Position numbers and translations under genes: made by a program. 5,508 nt of DNA. Origin: Kiritimatiellia bacterium (GTDB lineage Bacteria > Verrucomicrobiota > Kiritimatiellia > RFP12 > UBA1067). Shown piece after piece: positions 1 through 5,508 of this stretch; within the stretch, counting starts at the first letter, position 1; each line of letters begins with the position of its first letter. The notes under the pieces were generated by a model, which saw only the letters and a list, made by a program, of their open reading frames with translations, did no database searches and was not told the origin of the DNA. The stretch lies in the NCBI GenBank assembly GCA_017430155.1, contig JAFRNO010000624.1:1-5508 (forward strand), written 5' to 3'.

Positions 1-295
1 CCGTCGTCGCCTTCACCTCGCGCATCACCTTCTCGAACGCGAGCGCGTTCGCCTCCAGCGCCTTGAGCCCCCGCGTGTCCCCGTCGAGCAGGTACGTCTT
101 GTAGACGTCCGATTCCACCGCCTCCGTCGCCTTGTTCCACTTCGCGATCAGCTCGCTCTCCCGCTCTTCGGTTCTCCGCACGGGAACGGACGCGGGCTGC
201 GCAGCCGCGGGCGCGGTCGCGACCGACGGAATGGCCGTGCTTGCCGCGACCGCCGCCGCGCCGCCGAACAGAAATCCTCTTCGCGTTGTTTTCAT
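1..295 (-). CDS. Tat-exported protein of unknown function, N-terminal 98 residues (runs off left edge)
   Basis: I do not recognise the function. The visible protein starts MKTTRRGFLFGGAAAVAAS. T-R-R-G-F-L at residues 4-9 fits the twin-arginine consensus (S/T-R-R-x-F-L), followed by an Ala/Gly-rich hydrophobic stretch (about residues 10-28) and a likely signal peptidase site near A30-A31-A32|Q33. The protein should therefore be folded in the cytoplasm and exported by Tat. Residues 40-98 are charged and probably helical (for example ERESELIAKWNKATEAVE and a Leu/Ala/Glu-rich segment to the edge). No catalytic motif is visible; a fleeting resemblance to the front end of secreted metallohydrolases of this bacterial group is only an impression. 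I chose the ATG at 293-295 because it puts the signal directly at the N-terminus and has a weak GGTG five bases upstream. An in-frame ATG at 308-310 would add MSGAH and overlap the stop of the upstream gene as ATGA. The gene is probably cotranscribed with the giant repeat protein. Confidence 0.82.
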   Translation of the reverse strand, partial: MKTTRRGFLFGGAAAVAASTAIPSVATAPAAAQPASVPVRRTEERESELIAKWNKATEAVESDVYKTYLLDGDTRGLKALEANALAFEKVMREVKATT

Positions 296-306
296 GTGTG
301 CACCAC

Positions 307-3300
307 TCATTTGAATATCACAATCGTACCGGCCTGCTTGCCGTAGTACAGGCTCGTCACGCCGCCTAGCGTCTTGGTGAACAGGTGCCGGCCGTCCGCG
401 TCCTGCCGCCACGGGAACGAAACGCCCGCCGTCGTCTTCGCGACGAGCACGGCCCGAGTCGTCGCCCAGTTTACGCCGTTCGTCGCCGCGAACGCCACAC
501 CGTCCCCGATCGCGATGTCGCCACCGAACGTCGCGTCCGCGACGTCGATCGCCGTGCCGGACGCCGCCTGCAGCCCGCCCGCGAACGTGGAAGCTGCGGC
601 GAACGTGCCGTTCGACACGACCACGTCGCCGCCGAACGACTGGGCACCCGTCAGCGTCAGCTTCCCGGCGCCCATCTTCACGAGACCGCCTGTACCCTTC
701 ATGCCCACGGCCGCCGTCACGTCAAAGGCGTTGGAAATGACGAGGCCGTCCGCCCCGAGCGTCGGAGACGGCAGACCCGACGGCATGAAGTTCGCCGCTG
801 CCGCCTTCGGCACGAGCCTCGCGCCGTCGAAGAGGATCGACGAGCTGGAGGTCTTGTTCTTGTAGATGAAATTCGAGAGATTGACGACGGAGTTCTTTAA
901 CACCACAGTCTGCGTACTGTAATTGGCATCGTAGGCGAACTGGATGGCCGAGCAGGACAACACGAAGTTCGTCAAGGCCAGCACGGACTTCGCGGTGTTT
1001 TTGTTGGAAAGGTAGAGCGGATTGTTGCCGACGTCAATGACGCCGCCGTCGCCGATCAGCGAACCGCTGGCGGTATGTCCGACGAACCACGGACGCGTCA
1101 CGATGAGACGCCCACCGTTCGACACCTCCAGCGTTGACACCCCGCTGTTGGCGCCAATCACGTGGTTGTTGTTGACGCCCGTGTACGAGTTCGTATACGT
1201 TCCGCCGTCAAACTTGAGATGCGCGTTGTTTTGGAGGTAGATGCGCGCCGCACACGACACGTGCGAGTCCGCCCCGAAGGTGAAGGTCGTGTTGTCCCAG
1301 TGCTGTTCGGCGGTATCCGTGAGATTGACCGTGCCGTTGCGAATTTCGCCGCCGTCGCAGAAAGACCCTGTATTGTTGCCGCCCGCCTTGGACGAGATGG
1401 TCTGCGTGGCGCCGCCGAGGTCGAGGACGCCGGCGATCACGTTCGTACCCAGCACCGTCGAGAACGGGTTGGTCACGCCGTCCGCGTTCACCAACGCGAA
1501 CTCCGCGCCGCTCGCGACCGTGATCGGCACGTTGGCAAAAGACGCCGTCTCGACATTAACGGTGTGGCAACCGTATCCTGCCGTGATGCTTCCGAGGCGA
1601 AGACCGTCCGCGCAGTCGTAGATGGAGAAACCGCCGATGCTGAACGTGATAGAATCGTAAGACAAGATGGGATCGCCGATGTTCCAGTTCGCCGCCGTTG
1701 ACCACTTCGCGTCCGAACCGGCGCCCGTCCACACGTGGGTCTTCGGCGAGAACGTGAGCGTCAGCGCACCACCTTCCGCGAGGGCGAGTTCATATGCGGG
1801 ATCAATCGTAATGCGGCTCATGGACGCCGCGTCGAAACCGGACGCGAGCAGCGTATAGATCCGGCCCGGCTCCAGGATGCCGGACGACGTGTCGATCTCG
1901 ATGGCGACCTTGCCGTCCGTGTTTGCGTTGAGGACCAGCGCGATGTTCGTGGACGCAAAACCTTCAGACGAAGCCTTCAGCCGGAGCGCTGTACCGTCGG
2001 CCATCGCCAGCGTCGTCGCAACCGGGAAGGATGCGCCCGGGGGAAGCGCCAACGTGCCCTCCTGCACGTCGATGCCGCCCGTGAACGTATTCGGGCCTGA
2101 AAGCGTCAGTGCTCCGTCGCCCTTCTTCACGAGACCACCCACGCCCGCCAGCCCCTTGGCGATCGTGACATCGTAGGCGTTGGAGACGGTCAACCCGCCC
2201 GCGCCAATCGTCGGCGTCGGCAATGCCGCGCTGTTCGGCATGAAATCAGTCGCAGCCGCTTTCGGCACAAGCGTCGCGCCGTCGAAGAGGAGCGACGATT
2301 CCGCATTCAGTTTCGTTCCAACGAACTTGGTAACGTTGACTACGGTGTCCTTCAGAATCACGGTCTGTATGCCGGGACTGGCACCTCCTTGATACCCAAA
2401 ACGCAACCAGCCGCACGTAAGCGTAGAATTCGTCAGGGCCAAGACGGACTCAATGCCATTGATCGACATGTAGAGTATCTGTGCGCCCAAGTCGATCTCG
2501 CAGTCGTTTCCGACCACCGTCCCGTTGGCATTGAAACCTATCCACAATTCACTGGCCGACACGAAACGCCCGCCGTTCCGCAGCACAATGCTTGAAGCGG
2601 CAGTTCTGCCGATCGGATGGTTGCCGATGTCGCGATCGGCATACGTGGAGGTTAAAGTTCCGCCATCGATTACAAAATGGCCGTTGTTAAGATCGACGCG
2701 TATCACGCCCGAGATGTTTGCGCCCGGTCCGACCGTGATGGTCGAGTCCTTGAAACGGATGTTCCCGGAGGGTGTTTGCGGTATGACCGTCAGCGTCCCG
2801 TTGCGGATTTCACAGCCGTTGCGGAAGAACCCCGTGTTGTTGCCGTCTAAGGGGGTTGTGATGGTCTGCGTGGCACCACCAAGGTCAAGGAGACCCGCGA
2901 GCGTGTTCGTGTTCGCCAAGGTCGAGAACGGGTTGATCACACCGTCCGCATTCTCCAGCACGAACGATGACCCGCTTGCGACCACGAGCGGCGTGTTGGC
3001 GAAAGACGCATTCGCGACGTTGGCCGTGTGGCAACCGGAATTGACGGTGATGTCCCACAGACGCAGGCCGTCCGCACAGTCGAATACGGAGTACCCGTCC
3101 GTACCGCTGAAAACGACCTTGTCGAGCGGGCCGAAGTCATTGTCCACGTCCCAGTTCGCCGTCGTCGTCCACTTTGCGTCCGCCCCGCCGCCCGTCCACA
3201 CATGGGTCACCGGAGTGCGCTCGAGCGTAATCGTCAATGCACCGTTTTGCGCAAATGCAACATTGAAAGAATCTTCGGGGATGAACGTGATACGGTTCAG

Positions 3301-4779
3301 ATCCGCCGCGTTAAGCCCAGGGGCGAACAGCGTGTAAGTACCCACCGGCGGCATGCCGGCGGACAAGTCGATATCGACTGTGATCTTTCCGCTCGTATTC
3401 GCGTCGAGGGCCAGCGCAAGGTTCGTGGTGGCGAACGCGTAATCCGGCGAGTATTTCAACTTGAGCGTCGTGCCGTCGGCCATCGCCAGCGTCGAATTCG
3501 CGAAGACCGCGCCAGACGGCAACGCCAACGTCCCCTTCCGCACCTCGATGCCGCCGGTGAACGTGTTTGTGCTGGAAAGTGTCAGCGTGGAGCTTCCCGC
3601 CTTCACGAGGCGTCCCGCGCCCGACAGCCCCTTGGCGATCGTGATGTCGTAGTTGTTGGAAATAATCAACCCGCCCGCGCCGAGCGTCGGCGTCGGCAAG
3701 GCCGCGCTGTTTGGAAGGAAGTCCGTTCTGGCAGCCTTCGGCACGAGCGTCGCCCCGTCGAAGAGGAGCGAGGCCGTCGAAGCCAGTTTTGTTCCAAGAA
3801 ATCTTGTAATTGTAGCGATCGAGTCCTTTATGACTACGGACTGCCTACTTGGCAAACTGGCATTGTAGCCGAACGAAAAAGTCCCACAGGTGAGCGTCGA
3901 ATTTGTCAGCGCAAGTATAGCCGTCGAGTCCTTGTTTATCCCCACGTATAGGGTACTTGAACCAAGATCGTACGTGCCTCCGTCGCCGATCATGTATCCG
4001 GTTCCTTTGTGAGCGACCCACACTTCTTTGGCCACCGCGAAAAGCCCACCGTTCCGCACCGTCAAGTGTGACTGACTGGAGTTGGATCCAATCGGATGGT
4101 TGCTGGGGGAGGTTGATGGTGATCGAAACGCCCCACCATCTATGATGACGTTCGCGCCATCGGTAAGATAAACGCGTACCACGCCCGTAACACACGCACC
4201 CTCGCCGATCGTAAAGGTCGTGTTCTTGAGATTGGCCGTCACCAGCGATCCGTAGTCGACCTTTAGCGTCCCGTTGCGGATCTCGCCGCCGTTACGAAAG
4301 AAACCCGTGTCGCTACCACTCATCGCATCTGTTATTGTCTGCTTGGCGCCGCCGAGGTCGAGAAGTCCGGCGACGGCATTCGCGTTCTTGTTCGTGGAGA
4401 ACGGATTTACTCGTGTGCTCGCGCCCGAAAGCGCGAACTTCGCGCCGCTCGCGATCGTGATCGGCCTGTTCGTGAAGCAGGCAGACGAGACGTTGACCGT
4501 CCACGTGCCTGACTGCGCCGTGATGCCCGCGAACGTGCCGGAGTCGTAGGTGATCGTGTCGGAGGCAAGCGTACCCGTCTGGAAATTGGCCGTGTCAGCG
4601 TCGGTCAATGGCCCGGCGGGATCCCAGTTCGCCGCCGTCGACCACTTCTTGTTCGCGCCGCCGCCCGTCCACGTGAACGTGTCCGCCGCCGCCGGAAGCA
4701 GGATGGCAAACGACGTCGCAAGGAACCATGCGGCGATCCGCCTGTCTCTCAACATTCCAATCACTGTGCACTTTTTCAT
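307..4779 (-). CDS. Giant secreted beta-helix-like repeat protein with three autotransporter-associated (PATR) modules
   Basis: This 1,490-residue protein is probably surface-exposed or secreted; its ligand is unknown. It starts MKKCTVIGML, then has a basic stretch (RDRR, 11-14) and a hydrophobic core (15-31), with likely Sec signal peptidase cleavage after A30-A31-A32. The mature protein is rich in Gly, Asn, Ser, Thr, Ala and alternating hydrophobics, typical of right-handed beta-helix passengers. Three tandem modules (about 34-524, 525-1013 and 1014-1490) each open with a W-T-G-x-G...K-W-x-T-x-A-N-W motif. Each carries NPFST, LDLGGA.QTI, EIRNGT and LFDGA.LVPKAA blocks and then one PATR-type motif, G-x-G-x-LVK-x-G...LTL (387-420, 879-912, 1362-1395). 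The ATG at 4777-4779 is preferred because AAAGGAG lies 10 bases upstream; an in-frame TTG eight codons earlier overlaps that site. No C-terminal beta-barrel, LPXTG or PEP-CTERM sequence is present, so type V self-secretion is not supported. It could be an adhesin, a surface scaffold or a glycan-binding protein; only the architecture is certain. Confidence 0.95.
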   Translation of the reverse strand: MKKCTVIGMLRDRRIAAWFLATSFAILLPAAADTFTWTGGGANKKWSTAANWDPAGPLTDADTANFQTGTLASDTITYDSGTFAGITAQSGTWTVNVSSACFTNRPITIASGAKFALSGASTRVNPFSTNKNANAVAGLLDLGGAKQTITDAMSGSDTGFFRNGGEIRNGTLKVDYGSLVTANLKNTTFTIGEGACVTGVVRVYLTDGANVIIDGGAFRSPSTSPSNHPIGSNSSQSHLTVRNGGLFAVAKEVWVAHKGTGYMIGDGGTYDLGSSTLYVGINKDSTAILALTNSTLTCGTFSFGYNASLPSRQSVVIKDSIATITRFLGTKLASTASLLFDGATLVPKAARTDFLPNSAALPTPTLGAGGLIISNNYDITIAKGLSGAGRLVKAGSSTLTLSSTNTFTGGIEVRKGTLALPSGAVFANSTLAMADGTTLKLKYSPDYAFATTNLALALDANTSGKITVDIDLSAGMPPVGTYTLFAPGLNAADLNRITFIPEDSFNVAFAQNGALTITLERTPVTHVWTGGGADAKWTTTANWDVDNDFGPLDKVVFSGTDGYSVFDCADGLRLWDITVNSGCHTANVANASFANTPLVVASGSSFVLENADGVINPFSTLANTNTLAGLLDLGGATQTITTPLDGNNTGFFRNGCEIRNGTLTVIPQTPSGNIRFKDSTITVGPGANISGVIRVDLNNGHFVIDGGTLTSTYADRDIGNHPIGRTAASSIVLRNGGRFVSASELWIGFNANGTVVGNDCEIDLGAQILYMSINGIESVLALTNSTLTCGWLRFGYQGGASPGIQTVILKDTVVNVTKFVGTKLNAESSLLFDGATLVPKAAATDFMPNSAALPTPTIGAGGLTVSNAYDVTIAKGLAGVGGLVKKGDGALTLSGPNTFTGGIDVQEGTLALPPGASFPVATTLAMADGTALRLKASSEGFASTNIALVLNANTDGKVAIEIDTSSGILEPGRIYTLLASGFDAASMSRITIDPAYELALAEGGALTLTFSPKTHVWTGAGSDAKWSTAANWNIGDPILSYDSITFSIGGFSIYDCADGLRLGSITAGYGCHTVNVETASFANVPITVASGAEFALVNADGVTNPFSTVLGTNVIAGVLDLGGATQTISSKAGGNNTGSFCDGGEIRNGTVNLTDTAEQHWDNTTFTFGADSHVSCAARIYLQNNAHLKFDGGTYTNSYTGVNNNHVIGANSGVSTLEVSNGGRLIVTRPWFVGHTASGSLIGDGGVIDVGNNPLYLSNKNTAKSVLALTNFVLSCSAIQFAYDANYSTQTVVLKNSVVNLSNFIYKNKTSSSSILFDGARLVPKAAAANFMPSGLPSPTLGADGLVISNAFDVTAAVGMKGTGGLVKMGAGKLTLTGAQSFGGDVVVSNGTFAAASTFAGGLQAASGTAIDVADATFGGDIAIGDGVAFAATNGVNWATTRAVLVAKTTAGVSFPWRQDADGRHLFTKTLGGVTSLYYGKQAGTIVIFK
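310..1740 (-). repeat. Module 3 of the giant repeat protein, with a divergent C-terminal cap (residues 1014-1490)
   Basis: The module opens THVWTGAGSDAKWSTAANWN at residue 1014. It has the cysteine pair C1056/C1071, C1276 in the LSC position, and its PATR motif at 1362-1395 (DNA 595-696). The PATR copy is the most diverged and lacks the FTGGI core. The final 95 residues (1396-1490) do not follow the module 1/2 ending. They form a different tail with PWRQDADGRHLF and a last strand ending GTIVIFK. Confidence 0.88.
1741..3207 (-). repeat. Module 2 of the giant repeat protein (residues 525-1013)
   Basis: The module opens THVWTGGGADAKWTTTANWD at residue 525. It has the cysteine pair C568/C583, the LTC cysteine C789, and its PATR motif at 879-912 (DNA 2044-2145). 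The last ~100 residues match module 1 in order: LAMADGT, LVLNANTDGK, YTLLASGFDAA, GGALTLTF. Its N-terminal part is closer to module 3 and its C-terminal part is closer to module 1. Confidence 0.9.
3208..4680 (-). repeat. Module 1 of the giant repeat protein (residues 34-524)
   Basis: The module begins TFTWTGGGANKKWSTAANWD right after the signal peptide. EIRNGT starts at residue 166, the LTC cysteine is C298, and the PATR motif is at 387-420 (DNA 3520-3621). It ends with an 'LAMADGT.LKLK ... YTLFAPG ... ITFIPE ... GALTITL' segment that is shared with module 2. It lacks the D-C-A-D-G...G-C-H-T cysteine pair of modules 2 and 3. Confidence 0.9.
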
Positions 4780-4789
4780 GCTTGGATTT

Positions 4790-4796
4790 CTCCTTT
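4790..4796 (-). promoter_or_regulatory. Shine-Dalgarno site of the giant repeat gene
   Basis: On the minus strand the sequence reads AAAGGAG, 10 bases before the ATG at 4777-4779. This purine-rich anti-16S match decides the start in favour of MKKCTV over the upstream in-frame TTG at 4801-4803, which has no such site. Confidence 0.75.
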
Positions 4797-4802
4797 GCGG
4801 CA

Positions 4803-4831
4803 ATTATCCCACATTCTCGCCTCAGGCGCAA
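4803..4831 (-). promoter_or_regulatory. Candidate sigma70-type promoter (TTGCGC-N17-GATAAT, extended -10)
   Basis: On the minus strand, TTGCGC (4826-4831) and GATAAT (4803-4808) are separated by exactly 17 bases. A TGG directly before the -10 gives an extended -10 (TG-n). The expected start point is near 4796-4797, which gives a leader of only about 17-20 bases with the ribosome-binding site at its very 5' end. A small inverted repeat, CGCC-TCA-GGCG (4818-4828), lies in the spacer and touches the -35; it could be an operator or chance. The call rests on consensus match and position only. Confidence 0.45.
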
Positions 4832-4835
4832 GGGG

Positions 4836-4857
4836 AAAAATGCTACCGAAGGGTCAT
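4836..4857 (-). terminator. Weak candidate intrinsic terminator after the GH31 gene
   Basis: Fourteen bases past the GH31 stop, the minus strand can fold as ATGACC-CTTC-GGT-ag-CAT: six base pairs with a two-base bulge and a four-base loop. It is followed directly by five T residues. The stem is short and interrupted, so termination would be partial at best. Its position between the GH31 gene and the promoter of the next gene is what makes it worth listing. Confidence 0.25.
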
Positions 4858-4870
4858 CTACTCCATCTTC

Positions 4871-5508
4871 TCACTCCCGAGTGAAAACCGCAACGTCCCC
4901 GAACGGAACTTCCTTCGAGAACCGCTTGCCGCTGGCGAACACGACATGGCGGACGCCGGTGTCGACTTCAGTCCACGTCCCCTTTGGCAGATAAATCTCA
5001 CGAACAGTGGCGTCGGCGAGGATCGGCGCCACGAGGTAGCGGTCGCAGAAGAGGTACTCGTCCTCGATGTCCCAGGTGTTCTCGTCCTCCTGGTAGTCCC
5101 ACGCGAGCGGACGGACAACGGGCAGCCCCGTGCGTGCAGCCGCGCACGACGCCGCGGCGATCTCACCCGCAAGTGCGCGATGCCGCGCGGAATACGCCAC
5201 GTACCGCGCGCGCGTGGCCGCGTCGAACTCGAACGGATGGCGCACGTAGCCGTGCGTCTGGATGCAGGGGCTGTATGCCGTGAACACAAGGCCGCGCAGG
5301 AACAGCCGTTGCTCGGCGTCGAACGGCAGAGCCCCGCTGTAGCGGCGGTAGACGGTCTCCTCGTCCGGTCCCGGCGCGGTGCGCGAAAGGTCAAACGCGC
5401 CCGTCTTCCGGTTGCGCACGGCCACGGGAGTCTGCACGGGCGCCGTGTAATGGTAGCCCGCCAGGTCGGATGTCATGAACGGCACGCCCGAGACGCCCGC
5501 GTTGAGCA
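4871..5508 (-). CDS. Glycoside hydrolase family 31 (alpha-glycosidase), C-terminal fragment; 5' end outside window
   Basis: This is the end of a GH31 retaining alpha-glycosidase (alpha-glucosidase, alpha-xylosidase, sulfoquinovosidase and relatives). Reading in from the right edge, L-N-A-G-V-S-G-V-P-F-M-T-S-D-L-A-G-Y matches the family's 'GLSGxPFxxSDIGGY' barrel strand. The Asp in this motif and the His of the following S-P-C-I-Q-T-H-G (family 'SPxxRxHG') line the substrate pocket. Then come GLPVVRPLAWDYQEDENTW, the DEYLFCDRYLVAPIL strand and the YLPKGTWTEVDTG element, all in family order. The catalytic nucleophile and acid/base Asp lie upstream, outside the window, so activity and specificity cannot be judged. 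About 49 residues separate SDLAGY from LFLRGL, longer than usual. The protein stops at VPFGDVAVFTRE, where the family usually continues 'PVFVRAGAIIP' and often adds a distal domain. The reading frame is open to the edge, so a GTG at 5483-5485 is internal, not a start. Confidence 0.9.
   Translation of the reverse strand, partial: LNAGVSGVPFMTSDLAGYHYTAPVQTPVAVRNRKTGAFDLSRTAPGPDEETVYRRYSGALPFDAEQRLFLRGLVFTAYSPCIQTHGYVRHPFEFDAATRARYVAYSARHRALAGEIAAASCAAARTGLPVVRPLAWDYQEDENTWDIEDEYLFCDRYLVAPILADATVREIYLPKGTWTEVDTGVRHVVFASGKRFSKEVPFGDVAVFTRE

Noticed and set aside
132..314. Plus-strand 60-residue frame at the left edge
   Set aside because: It is antisense to the Tat-signal gene, whose RR motif and signal layout are convincing. 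The plus frame has nothing recognisable.
374..2100. Plus-strand open frames such as 374-865, 385-900, 1162-1701 and 1735-2100
   Set aside because: They lie entirely opposite the repeat-protein gene, encode Arg/Ala/Pro-rich low-complexity sequence typical of antisense frames in GC-rich genes, and have no recognisable domain.
2525..3951. Long plus-strand open frames at 2525-3337 (270 aa) and 3028-3951 (307 aa)
   Set aside because: They are antisense to modules 1 and 2. Their own apparent internal similarity (for example the repeated VAPSKRS pattern) is the shadow of the module repeats on the other strand.
310..4680. The three-fold repeat as a mobile element or CRISPR-like array
   Set aside because: The repeats are coding, in frame and about 1.47 kb long, with diverged sequence. 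There are no short identical repeats with spacers, no terminal inverted repeats and no transposase.
4711..4746. RDRR in the giant protein's N-terminus as a twin-arginine signal
   Set aside because: The residues after RR (I-A-A-W) do not fit the x-F-L-K pattern and the following core is strongly hydrophobic, as in Sec signals.
307..4779. Classical type V autotransporter
   Set aside because: PATR motifs are present, but no C-terminal beta-barrel domain follows within the protein.
4801..4803. TTG as start of the giant gene, eight codons before the chosen ATG
   Set aside because: Its first codons contain the ribosome-binding site of the ATG, and it would put MPQRRNPS in front of an otherwise normal signal peptide. 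It has no Shine-Dalgarno of its own.
4818..4828. Inverted repeat CGCC-TCA-GGCG as a terminator
   Set aside because: It has a four-base-pair stem with no T-run after it on either strand, and it lies inside the candidate promoter spacer.
2937..4831. Minus-strand frames at 2937-3203, 3845-4195, 4313-4504 and 4595-4831
   Set aside because: They overlap the giant gene in other frames; the giant gene has clear homologous repeats and a signal peptide, and these do not.
4858..5394. Minus-strand frame 4858-5394 and plus-strand frame 4984-5283 over the GH31 region
   Set aside because: Both are Arg-rich shadows; the GH31 frame has ordered family motifs over the same bases.

Overview
The window looks like a piece of a GC-rich bacterial chromosome, most plausibly from the PVC group (Verrucomicrobiota, Kiritimatiellae/Lentisphaerae-like). 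This rests on the giant secreted protein built on the 'WTGGG..KWSTAANWD' and autotransporter-associated beta-strand (PATR) signatures, next to a glycoside hydrolase and a Tat-exported protein. The placement is inference from protein style; there is no rRNA or marker gene in the window.

All three supported genes lie on the minus strand, so the biological order runs from right to left. At the right edge (4871-5508) is the C-terminal end of a GH31-family glycoside hydrolase, with its 5' part outside the window. A short gap follows (4780-4870). It holds a weak candidate terminator, a good sigma70-like promoter with a 17-base spacer and extended -10, and a Shine-Dalgarno site. The window is then dominated by one 1,490-residue Sec-exported, beta-helix-like protein (307-4779). 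It consists of three tandem modules of about 490 residues, each containing one PATR motif. At its stop codon the next gene begins (1-295, possible start at 310). This is the N-terminal 98 residues of a protein with a clear twin-arginine signal, and it continues past the left edge.

The promoter in front of the large gene suggests that it and the Tat gene form one transcription unit, separate from or only partly read through from the GH31 gene. A shared role in handling carbohydrates at or outside the cell envelope is plausible but not shown.

I found no RNA gene, CRISPR array, insertion sequence or recognisable novel multi-gene system. The best leads concern the large protein: its three-fold internal duplication, the mosaic relationship among the modules, a cysteine pair gained or lost as a unit, and a unique C-terminal tail in place of any recognised anchor. 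The GH31 fragment also has an unusually long loop after its conserved SD-x-x-GY motif.
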